From assembly GCF_020740795.1 (NCBI RefSeq), contig NC_067301.1:1426001-1490000 (forward strand): DNA of 64,000 nt. Reading direction: 5' to 3'. The notes beneath the pieces were generated by a model. That model ran no database searches. It saw nothing but the letters and a program-made list of their open reading frames with translations, and had not been told where the DNA came from. Every line of letters begins with the position of its first letter. Position 1 is the first letter of the stretch. The stretch is from Apus apus (taxonomy: Eukaryota > Chordata > Aves > Apodiformes > Apodidae). Shown piece by piece: positions 23,601 through 35,600 of this stretch. Made by a program: the position numbers and the translations under genes.

Positions 23601-26600
23601 CCAGAGAGCTACAACCAGACCACAAACACATTCACCTTCAGACTCAGCCTAGGAACTGTCCTCATGCACAGAGGGTTTGGTGTCAGTCTGCAGCAGAACT
23701 TGTGCCTGTGAATTCCCTTCTGCAGTCACTGCTGTGCTCATGTCACAGCTGACACTGCCAACCTCAGCCCAGCCCATGCCCCCAGCACAGCCTGTACCTC
23801 ACTCACATCTGCTGCTTGGAGTTCTGCAGTGCACTGAGAGGACTGATCTGGACTTTTTTTTTTAACTGGACAGTTAAAACTCACTGTCCAACACATTTTC
23901 CTCATAAATCTGCAGATAGGAAATGTTTCACAGTTGTCATTTTTTATCTTTTACTGGCACCAGTGTTCACTCACTTGCTCTAAAACCAAACAGAGCTGTC
24001 ACTGAGGCTGGGCTGCTGGCCAGTGACACTGGTAGCAATTTGTTCCCAAACCAACTAATTTCATCTGCTTTCCTGTTCCTCTCCCTGCAGGCGCTCGCTA
24101 CGGCACCAATTCTGGCAGCATATGTACCACACCTGGATGTGTGACAGCAGGTAAGGATTGTTACTGTGCAAGAGGGTTGCAGATACCAAACCTGAATGTA
24201 GTGCAGGCTTTAAGACTGAAGCAGTTGAAGGGAATTAAATTTCCTCTTGGGCTAGATACACATTGCAACACTTACACTGCTTTCCCAAGCAGCTTCCTGA
24301 CAGTCTTTGGTAGTCCCAGATACTCCTGGGCAGTCTGTGGAATTCAACTCTCTGATTTTGATGCCTAGCTGCTAGAATAATTCAGAATATGGACCCAACA
24401 GCTGACCCTTGCCAGGATTTCTACCAGTATGCCTGTGGGGGCTGGCTGAACCGGCATGTTATCCCAGAAACCAGCTCCAGATACAGCATCTTTGATGTCC
24501 TGAGAGACGAGCTGGAGATCATCCTCAAAGGTAGGAATGAGGCTGCTCATCTTTGGTTATGCACTTGTGTTTAGTTTCAGATGTTACATACTGCACATTA
24601 CACAGAAACAAACTTCCAGAGAAGTGTTGTGACTTTTTTCTCTAGTCCTTTCATCTCTACATCTCTCACTACATCTGTTTTTTGGGAACAACCTGTTCCC
24701 ACTAAAAATTAGCCAGAGGCGATTTGGTCCTAACTTCAAAAGGAGCAGGATGAGCTGCAGGCATGTCCTTCTTCCTGACACTTTTTCAGTTAATAGCTCC
24801 TGTAAAGAGCACTCCAGTTTCCCTCTAATTGAAGCCTACAGTAACAAGTATTTATCATAGCCCTGAATTCTCAGTGATTTCTCTTACAAGATCAAAGCTC
24901 TCCAGGGCAAAAAAAAATCTCACTGCAATGGTTCCTTCCCCAGGTGTGCTGGAGACTTCAGATCAAGAGGACAGAGAAGCATTTCAGAAGGCTAAAATAC
25001 TTTACAAGTCATGCATGAATGAGAGTGAGTCTTTTCCTGCTCCATTGATCCTCTTGTTCAACACCAAATGAACAGAAGTACCCATGTGCTTTTTAAGCAA
25101 TAGCCTAGTCAATACAGATCTCATCCTCATGGCCTTGCCTGGAAAGCTCATCTTGAAGAAGATGCCTTGGTACATCATTCAGGCTTAGGACAGACATTCT
25201 GGGATGCAGGAAGGATGGATGCTTTTTACCTACCTCTGGTATCAATGCCAAAACATGTCCCATCTCCTCCTCTGAGGCATTCAGTCAAAGCCAGAAAGTC
25301 AACAGAAGTATTTTCATTACTTTTCTGAAGACTAATTTAGGGGACTGATGATTTCAGGGTCTCTCTTATTTTTTGCTATGACAAATTCAGTTTCAGAGTT
25401 AAGCTGCTAGGCCCGTTACCTATTTTTCTTTATTTTTTTTCCTATGAAAACAATATAGTAATTGTTTTTCCTCTCTCAGGTCTTATAGAGCAACGAGATT
25501 CATTGCCTCTGCTGGAGGCCTTAAGGGTGGTTGGAGATTGGCCAGTGGCTTCTCCAGACTGGAATAAGACCAAAGGTAAAGCTGAAAGAGGTCACTAGTG
25601 CTATGTCAGGATTATTTGCTGCACTAGGGAGACAACTGCTATTGTGTTAGATCCTCCATTTTCACTTCATCAGCCACAGTCAGAGTACTGTACATATTTA
25701 GCATGCAGTGAGCTGTACACATCTGTATAAACTTCACACCCACATGATAAGCTCTCATCCATGAGCAGTGTACACTTCAAGACAGTGAGGACACCTGAAG
25801 GGCCAACACAAATAAAGGAAACAAAAGCAATACAGCTGTGTTGTAATGCTTGCATATTAATTAAGGTTTGGAGCCTAACTGCTTATCTGGGCAGGGTCAT
25901 GGGGGTTTATACTATGCATAAGCAATGTATATGCTTATATACAATGATTATAAAAATCATTTACTGATTATATCACTGAGACAGGTAAGGCCAGTGAGAG
26001 CAGTGAGGCTGTTTCTAGCCCCTATGGGAATGTCCTGTCCAATATTCTCACATCCTGACCAGGCTGGCTCTAAACCACTTCAGCAATAAGCTCCCCAGCT
26101 GTACAACTTCACCAGTCCTGGGACATACTGATAAATAACCTGCATTTTCCCTTTTATCTCCCAGAGCCAAATTGGAGCATGGAAGAAATACTCTCCATAA
26201 TGAACTCCAGATTTAACAAACGTGTCCTCATTGACATGTTTGTGTGGAATGACGACCGGGACTCCAGCCGACACATCATTTATGTAAGAAAAAGATTGAG
26301 GGTATTATTTATGTGCCAGAGTCATACTGGAGAGTTATTTGCATACTGATCACCTTTCCATAAATCGGTGGGTCTGCACAATACAGGCAAAATGCCTGCA
26401 ACAGTTCTGTATCCCAAGCAGCAGATCTGCCTGAAAGTCACACTCTATGTGGAACAGTGTATGGTAGCTTACCCTGGTTCCAGGTGAAGAAACAAAATCA
26501 GAGCTTTGGTGATTTACAGCATTTTAAGGGCTGTAAATTCTTGTGGCTTGCCAAATGATGGTCAGGTTTAATATGTAAGCAGTATTTTAGAGTTTGAGTA

Positions 26601-29600
26601 TACTTGTGCATGGTCTAGCCCTCAAGTCAAGCAACTTATTTTTCAAGCTGTGTAAATTTGTTCTTAGATCTTAATGGTTACTGAAAGATTTTGCTTAATA
26701 ACCCACACCAAGCATCCAGCCTGTCCTTACCTAGAAATCCAGAAACAAAAGGTTTGCCTCCCACCTCAGCCCAGTTCCTAGAAAGCTAAACTTCTCTTGA
26801 TTGTTTGGTAAGAGTGTCCTGTTGTCGTTCCAACACTGGAAGGATGGCACACACAGCATTCCACCGTGCCTTCCAAGGATACCTTTGGACACCACCAGTT
26901 CCTATTCATCACTAACTAAACGTGTGTGATTCCCTTCAGATTGACCAGCCAGGTTTAGGAATGCCATCCAGGGATTACTACTTTAATGGGGGCAACTATC
27001 AAAGAGTAAGTATTCCGTGTCATTTACTTTCTGCTACTAAAACAACTCTATTACTTATCCCTTTGTTTTGGAAAACTCAAGTATATGAGTCTCCATGTTA
27101 TGTAAAATTCAGAATTAGGCCAAGACAGCCACTGCTACATTTTTTCCTAATTATGCCAAAATTTTGTAAAGTTTACAAAAGGACTGAACTGTCTAAATAT
27201 CAAGCCTCCCAGAATTGGCCAATTCATACAGATGAGAAGGTTACATGAAAATAACATCATCAGGTTTTCTAGCTTCAGACAGTCTCTGATTTTGAAGGAC
27301 AGGTTTATATTTTCAGTGGATTTGCTCGTATCTTTTCCTAAAGCCACTGGTTCTGGCTACTATTTTACAAGGTACTGGAAAGATTTATTATAGATGTGGG
27401 AGAAGAACTGTCCTACTTTATCAAATTTTAACATGCAATATCCCCAAATACATTTTGATAAACACAAAAATATTTCACAAGAATTTCATGTGTTTGTTTG
27501 CGGGAAAAAAGTTAGTGTTTTCCATGGAGCAGCAAAAGCTGTTAATGGAACAGACACTCAGCTGGTAAGAATCTGCTGCCATTTACTCCCCCCCTTCTCT
27601 AAAATTACATTAAAATTATGAGATAATTTTCTAGCTGCTTTTTGCTGCCAATGCTCAGAGCAAAAATGTGAGGGTTTCTGTAAATACATAGAAAGCTGTT
27701 GCAAAAACAGCCAGATAATTTATCCGTTTCCAAGATGAGAGTAGGGCTTTAGCACATTTTATTTTCCTTAATTATGTCATACTAACAAAGAGGATTTGCA
27801 GCCTAACATCAAACTAATTTTCCTAACAGGAATGGAAGGGAATACAGAGACACAACAATCAGCATTTTGGACTCTTTTGTCTAGTGGTTGTAAAGGCAGA
27901 TGAAAACATCAGCGAGACCCATCCTCCTCTTACTGCAATGGATTTGACTATGGTCTCCTATATAATATGGCCTAAAATACAGTCCTGTGGAGTTCATGAG
28001 ATTGCTCCCACACCTTCTGGACACCTTTCTAAACTGCCAACCTCTATTAATCCATCTCATTATACAAAACAGCCTCCATGTAGCTGTGTTGGGAACTGCA
28101 GATAGCTGCTGCAACCAGGACTCTCATCTGCAAGTTTCACATACATAGTGGCAGTGCCAGTAGAAAAGAGGGATATTTATGCATTATTGCATGAAAGTCA
28201 GACTTAGACCAACTTGTAGAAGTTAGAAAATCAGGTACAGAGTGTAGATTATTCTAAATTAGCTAAAGAAAAAAAAAAGTACTGCTTAATCCAGCTTTAC
28301 TTTTAAGCTATAAAGAAGAAGGGCTAAGGCTGTGTTTTTAATCTTCATGAATAAGGAGGAGACAACCCCTTTTTATTTGCTATTTAACAGCTCATTTCCC
28401 ACAGACAATTAACCCAACTCTGATGACCCAAACTCCCCCTGCGCTTAGTCCAGCATCTTTTGGCAAAACTCCTGCTGAGGCCTGTGGGAGTCTGGCCTGA
28501 TTAAGGCCTCAGCACTCAGCCTAAAAACACAAATCAGCATCATGTAAGTGCCCAGACTCAATTTCACAAGTTACTGTATTTATCTGGTTTCCAAGGTCTA
28601 CAGAGGAAGAAAAGCATGCAAGAAGAGATAGCATTAAGCTATCCTGTATCAGATCAGTTCTCCCTCAGCATCCAGATGCCTTTTCAAGGTCCATTCTGAG
28701 GCATAAATCCCAGCCATTCCCTCCTAGGAGATACAAAGCAAAAGTATCACTGGGAACCATCCAAGACAGTTTTCTTTCAGACAGTAAAAACAGGGTTTAG
28801 AAGATTTCTGGTATTACTTTCAGAGAACTTAAGCCTTCCATGCTGACCCTGGTGTTTAGGCTAGTAGGGATCACTGTTCCTATCGTGTTGCTCCGAGCAT
28901 GGAGCTCTCTGCTCAGGCAGTAATTCTAACTCAGAAGGCTAGAGAGGTGGATTGCACAGGGAAGCAGAAAGTGTTGCTTTCACTATGTATTTAGAGACTG
29001 GCAACTGCACTGTAAGGTGTTCCAGGAGGAACTGAGGTCCTGGGTATTGCAGGAGTATCTATTACAGTAAAATAAAATAAGACAAGAGAAATGGCATGGG
29101 GATGGTTGCATTGGAGACAGAGGCTGTGACCCCTGGGCCACACTTCCCCAGCACTCTGTAAAGCTAACATAACAAAAAGAATGCTTTGCTGAAGGAAAAG
29201 TGAAGCAAACCTTTTCTCAGCACAGTGCTAGACATCTGTCTCTTGTGTGCAGGTGAGAGAAGCTTACCTGCAGTTCATGATCACCATTGCCAAAATGATC
29301 CGGGAAGACAAGAATATGACTAAAGATGATTCCTATGTCCAAGAGGAGATGGCAAAGGTTATGGAGCTTGAGACAGAGATTGCAAATGTGAGTACAGACA
29401 TTAAGAACACCTTGTCCTAGCCATATTTGTTTTTGGAAGTCACCTAAATCACCTATGATAAACACCTGGGCTAGCTCCCTTGCATCCTTAGAAATCCACA
29501 GCACCCTGATAATCTCCCAAGAGCTTAGTCTTCTATTACAAAGAAGGCAGAGGAAACCTCTTGACTCAACATATTATTGAAAATTTATTGCATTGGGAGG

Positions 29601-32600
29601 GCCTGAGTTCATGTACTGAACTTCAGAAAGCAGCACTGTGCACCATCAAATGAGCTTCCTTTTCCATAAAAATTGTCCTACTCTCATATAATGTGGGTGT
29701 GTGTATGTGCAGGTGCATGCATGCCATGTCAGCCATTGACACTTGTGTCTGTTGATTCTTGTAATAACCTTGTGAATGTCTTCAGGCAACCACCCCAGCA
29801 GAAGAAAGGCATGATGTAACCTTGCTGTACAACAAAATGACCTTAAAAGAGCTACAGGAGAAGTTTGCACTGAACGTAAGTGTCTAACAAGCAGTTTGAT
29901 ACCTTCACCCTCCTCCTTATTGCCATGCCAATAGGAAATGGCTTTGTGAATTTATCAGAGATGAAAAGAGTTAAAAGATAGTTCCATTCTTAATCTTGTC
30001 TTCAGAGTCCCTTAAAAAGCATTTTTCTACTGAACAGCACTTCAACTGCGTTCAATCCTGTAGACTGTATAAAGTCCAGACAGTTACTAAGGCACTTAAA
30101 CACCTGACATTGGTACATATCTTTCTGTCTGCCTAGGAATTTAACTGGACCTTCTTCATCCAAGGTGTCATGTCCTCAGTAAGTGTCCAGGTTGACCCAG
30201 AAGAAGAGGTGGTTGTATATGGCATGCCCTATCTGCAAGAGCTGAAAGCAATTATCTCAAAGTACTCAGCAAGGTAAGGAAACTGGAGAATATTCAAGAC
30301 AGAAGTCATGGAAGTATTGTGGGAATGTACATTATTGGGCCTGCTTGCCAGTTCTGCCAGAGCTTCTCTGAGAAAAATTACACCAGTTCAATATGAAGCA
30401 TGGGTGACCTTCTCAGGTCCTTGGGTCCCAAAACACTGTGGCACTAGGTGTCCCACCTGCTCACATGCCTAGAGAAGTTTGCGTGGGAAGAAAAATGTGT
30501 ATTACAGGATTAAGTCTTGTTACACTCCAGAAGGGTAAAAAAAAAAAAAGACAAATCAATCCCTGAACAAGACAGGGCTGTGCAGCCCTCAGCCTGGTGG
30601 ATAACAAGTCCCCTGCAGGGGTGTAAAACTGCTGCCTGTCAGCAATCGTTTGCTTTCTTGTCTCCATACAAAAAGATCCCTCAACTGCCTGCAGCAGAGT
30701 TGCTGTTCACAGGGGATCACATCCAGCTTTGCTTTCCCACACAGCACCATCCAGAACTACCTCATTTGGAGACTGGTGATTGACCGGGTCAGCAGCTTGA
30801 GCCGGCGCTTCAAGGACGCCCGGGCCAGCTACAGGAAGGTACCTGCCCCCTGCCTCCAGGGGCCCTAGGGCACAGCACCTTCAAGATCATCAAGTCCAAC
30901 CATCCACCCTACAACCCCTAACCACTAAACCATCTCCTGAAACACCATGTCTACCCCTTTTCTTAATGTCTCCAGAGATGGTTCCTCCACTACCTCCCTG
31001 GGCAGCCTGTCCCAAGGCCTCACCAGTCTTTCAGTGAAGAAATTTTTCCTAATATCCAGCCTGAACCTTCCCTGGCACAGCTTGACCCTGTTTCCTCTTG
31101 TCCTATGGCTGGTCACTAGGGAGAAGAGCCCCAACACCCACCTCATGACAACCTCCTTTCAGGGAGCTGTAGGGAGCCGTGAGGTCTCCCCTCAGCCTCC
31201 TTTTCTCCAGGCTGAACAGCCCCAGCTCCCTCTCCGCATAAGGCTGGTTCTCCAGACCCCTCATCAGCCTTAGCGGCCCTTCCCTGCACCCCCTCCAGCC
31301 CCCTCACTGCAAGCAGTGCCCCGACCAGCCTGAGCACATCATCGGGGCGGTGGGAGGCCCTGGGAAGCCCCTGTCTGTGCCCGCCCGCCCTGCAGGCAGC
31401 GGCAGGGGGCGGCCCGGCGGGCTGTGCGGGGCTGTGCGGGGCTGTGCGGGGCTGTGCGGGGCTGTGCGGGGCTGTGCGGGGCTGTGCTGTCCCGCAGGCG
31501 CTGTACGGGACCCCGCTGGAGGAGGCTCGCTGGAGGGAGTGCGTGAGCTATGTCAACAACAACATGGAGAACGCGGTGGGAGCCATGTACGTCCGGGAGG
31601 CTTTTGCTGGTGAGAGCAAGAGGATGGTATGTAGCCCGCCCTTCCTTCTCTCGTACCGCCGCTGCCTGCCGTGCCCTTCCCCTCCAGATCTCCCGACAGA
31701 CTGTCTGTTGGAGCTAGCCCAGGGGCAGGAGGCATAAGAACTCATTTGAGGTGGTCTTTTAAACGCCAGATGTTTTAAGAGCATAGGATTGCAGGACATC
31801 GTCTTTCAGCAGGAAGCTTTTCACCCCTCCTGAGGGGAAAAATAGCCTGTAAGTGATTCATTTCTTACTGCCTGTCTTGTAGGTCCGAGATTTAATAGAC
31901 AAGATTCGGGAAGTGTTCATCGAGACTTTAGATGAGTTACAGTGGATGGATGAGGCATCTAAAGAGAAGGCTCGTGAGAAGGTCAGAGATAACAAGGAGC
32001 TTCAATATTCCCTCATCAACACGAATCCTTTGGAATTTTGCAACATCACTATTCCCAGTTCCTCTACAAATGAGATGGAAAAACTTTTCCTTTTCACTAT
32101 CCTGTTATCCATTATGCTATTGCATTGTCCTTTTTTTATTAGCTCACAGACATTTTTATTTCCTTTAATGAGTCTTGTGAACCATGTTACAAATGAGGAG
32201 GGAAGGTGGCACCCAGTGCAGCAACTGGGATGACAACTGAATACAGGGCAATCCCCCAAAGGAAGTTTTTCCAACTTTTTCATTGACTTTAGGACCATCA
32301 GCACTAGTCCAACAGCAAGAAAAAGGCACCAAGTGAGGGTTAAGCCCAGTCCCTGTCAGATGGTGCTGTAGGGCCTTACCACAGTTGCTGGACACTAGGA
32401 AGCGAGGTGAAGGCTGCATGTTCCATACTTAAAACCAACTCACTAGATCACAGGGTGCATTTGAATGAGGTATTTAAATATTTGCATCCAGTTTCTCACA
32501 AACAGGTGGACCACAGCAATAAAGAATGTCAACTATTATATGTACTGAAATGTTTAAAAAAAACACCAAAGAAAAAAACCAAACCAACCACAAATAAGAG

Positions 32601-35600
32601 GAAACACTTAACTCTTTTCTTCCAGGCAATGGCAATTAAAGAACAAATTGGCTATCCAGATTATATTTTGGAAGATCAGAATGAAAAACTTGATCAGGAA
32701 TATGCCAATGTAAGTATGCTCTGCATACCTTGAGGACCTCAAAAGCCTCCACTTACTTCCCTGCCCCTTGGAATTCTTATACCTGTCCAACTGCCATTTC
32801 CAAGAGGCTGGATAGCACGCTCACGGGATAGTGCTGAACACTTTATCAATGCTTTCATGCAAAGGGCCAACTATTAAGTGACACCTGGCAACAAAAACAC
32901 TTTTGGAACATGCATCCAGTGGCATAAGGAATTCTTCTTTCCACTCAGCTTACTAATCCACTTGGGTATCTGTTTCTTTAGTTAAACTTCAGTGAAAACA
33001 ATTACTTTGAAAACATTCTGGAAAACCTGAGAGCTGGAGCCCAAAAGAGCTTGAAAAAACTTCGAGAGAGAGTTGACCAAGACATGTAAGTTTCTGACTG
33101 CATCGTGCAGACACAACCTCAATTCTGAAATAATGGTCGTGGTGTTTGAGTCACACGCAGTGGAGAGCTGAGCTCATGTCTTTAGAAGTTACTTCTTGCA
33201 ATGAAACAAGTAGCTCATTAATCCAATTTGCTTGGAATCTCTCTAATCCTTCATGAAGCTGCTTCACATTTAGATATTGAAGCTGCTTAACACAAAAGCA
33301 GCGACAGATCTAGGAGATAGGCAATATCATGGAACTCCAAAAAATTTCTAATCAGGGGAAGAGAGCTTAAACTATTCTGGCTGGAATTCTGGTGGAAACC
33401 TGCCCAGTCTCAGGGAAGCTAAGCACCAGATCTATTTTATGTCCATTTCCAGCCAATTACTTCACACTGCACCAAGTGTATTTTTCAACAAGTCTATTCT
33501 TCAACACAAACTACTATTTTTTCCCCAAACTTACACAGTATTAAAATTAGCTGGTAAACAGTCACCCCATTATCTCCCAAAGTGGCTGTTCAACATTCTA
33601 AAGCAAAACCATTCCTCACTTCAGCTCAGTATTGTTTTGCTTGAAAGGTGCCCATACATGAGAAACCACCCTTCTTCCTTACATGCAGCCTGCATTTTTT
33701 AAACAAGAATAATTCAGTAAGAAGAATATCTTAAAATCAAGCATTACTAACTATGTGTAACATTTCTTTTCAGATGGATCATTGGAGCTGCAGTGGTCAA
33801 TGCATTCTATTCTCCCAACAGGAACCAGATAGGTAGGTTTACACAGGTTTAAACAGCTGCATGGAACAAGTTCATCACTTTTTGCACCACAAGGGTGCAA
33901 GTCTGTTTGCCCCTGTGGAAATTCTGGGCACAACAGACAAGCTGTGCTTTTCAAGCAATCACTTTGTTGATGAATATTCAGCCTCCCCCTCATCTGGCCA
34001 TGACAGGCATGGTTTATAGTTTATATCCTGCAGTTGGAGCAGCCTTATGTGTGAAAGCCTCAGACTGTAACTGCTGCTACACCAGTGCCAGCTTCAGAGA
34101 CCAGAGGAGGCTCATAGTGTATCTTGGGCTGCTTCTACTCATGTTCCCACACTCCTGATGAACATACAGGCAGCTCTCCAGTTTGCTCTCTGCACAGATG
34201 GTGCTGAATTACATTGGTAAGAGGCACACCAGGCTACAGGAACCTGCCCCTGCTTACAGAGCACCAGATCTTGAGTTTTTTGCTGAGTTGCCAGGCTGAC
34301 CTTTCTTGTGCTTAGCAGAGATCTTCAGACTTAACACATACCTGGCTATGCTGCCAGAGCATCTGCAGGTGGCCAGAAGTTTAGGTGAAGCCTGCAGATG
34401 GTTTGTTGAATCCCAAGCACCCCAAACAAGAGAGGAACCAAATAATTTCTAAGTAGCTCTTACTCAAATGCCCAGACAGCCAAGAACTGTTATTCAAGTA
34501 CTGCCAAATACCACAAGAATAAAAATCCATGTCTTTTTAAACCAGACAGCAACTGTATCCTGCTCACAGGGCAAAGGCCAGAAATGGAAAACAACCAACA
34601 GTCACAAGAGAAAACTCAACATAATTATTAAAAGTAGAAACCTCCAAAGTGCTCATAATTTAGCCTCATCAGAAAGAGCTGGTTTCCATTTGTGCAGCTT
34701 CCGCTTACCTCCATGTTGTGGGTTCAGGAAAAGCTGTGACCACCAGGCAGAGGAAGGCCATCCCTTTGCTTGCTAGTGCACATCACCTTGGAACAAGGCC
34801 TGGAGCAACCTCAGGCTCCTGATTTATCCAGGGTGGTTTTATGCTGATGGGGATCAGCTGTGAGCTAGCCTTCCAGGCAGGGAACTGGGGTCTTAAAGAT
34901 AACTTTGCCCTTATAACTTAGGTGTAAGTAACTAGTTTAAGTAACTTGAAGATTAACATTCAAGGCCAAAGTCCAGGCACAGCTACTCACAATAGAGTAG
35001 GTATCAATTAAATCCTGTTTCCTCCTGTCTCTAGTTGGTGGAAGATCATTTTCTACACTACTTTAGGTTTTCTGCTTCTGTCAGTCTGTCTTACACATTT
35101 CTCCCCAATGCTGCATGGATAAGACCTTCTATATAGTCAAGAAGGGTGTTGTCTCAAAATATTTGCTATATAATTTCAGTATTTCACTTCTTGAAAAGTA
35201 TCTTACTAGAATTAATTGGTTGCAGTCTTAATTCCTCTACAGTTTTCACCTTGTGTCCATGGGATGAGGACTAAATCCCATTGACTTTCCATGAGGCTTT
35301 TGCCAGTAGAGTAAGGAAGGACAGAGCTCCTACTGTCCCCCCAGAGTGGCATCCAAGTGCATTTGGCTGCCTATAGGAGTTAAAGCTGGGCATGTTTTAC
35401 ACACCAAGTATTGTTGGTAATCAGCATATGATTGCTAACCTTTCTTTAACAAAAACAAGGCAATAAAACATCCATTAGTTCCCCTGTAAAATGGCTCTAA
35501 AACACAAACTGTACTTATCCCCCAAAGACAGTTACTAAACATTTTGTTCTTGACTTACTGCTGCATACATTATAGACCAAATTAGGCTAAAGCTGAGATG

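Larger units (their letters stand above)
17657..24090 (+). other. MMEL1 first coding intron
   Basis: A 6.4 kb intron from GTAAGG to CTCCCTGCAG. It contains a perfect 10-bp-arm inverted repeat at 21027-21052 and a faint MIR-like patch near 23485. I see no coding exon in it, in particular none matching the additional linker segment present in the longer human MMEL1 isoform. Confidence 0.75.
24531..29252 (+). other. MMEL1 introns 3-7
   Basis: Introns of about 410, 455, 590, 660 and 2250 bp lie between the coding exons listed in this span. All have GT-AG ends. I see AT-rich filler and no repeat family that I can name. Confidence 0.7.

Noticed and set aside
30925-31273. Open frames in MMEL1 intron 11
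   Set aside because: They are translated CR1 repeat sequence, not host exons.
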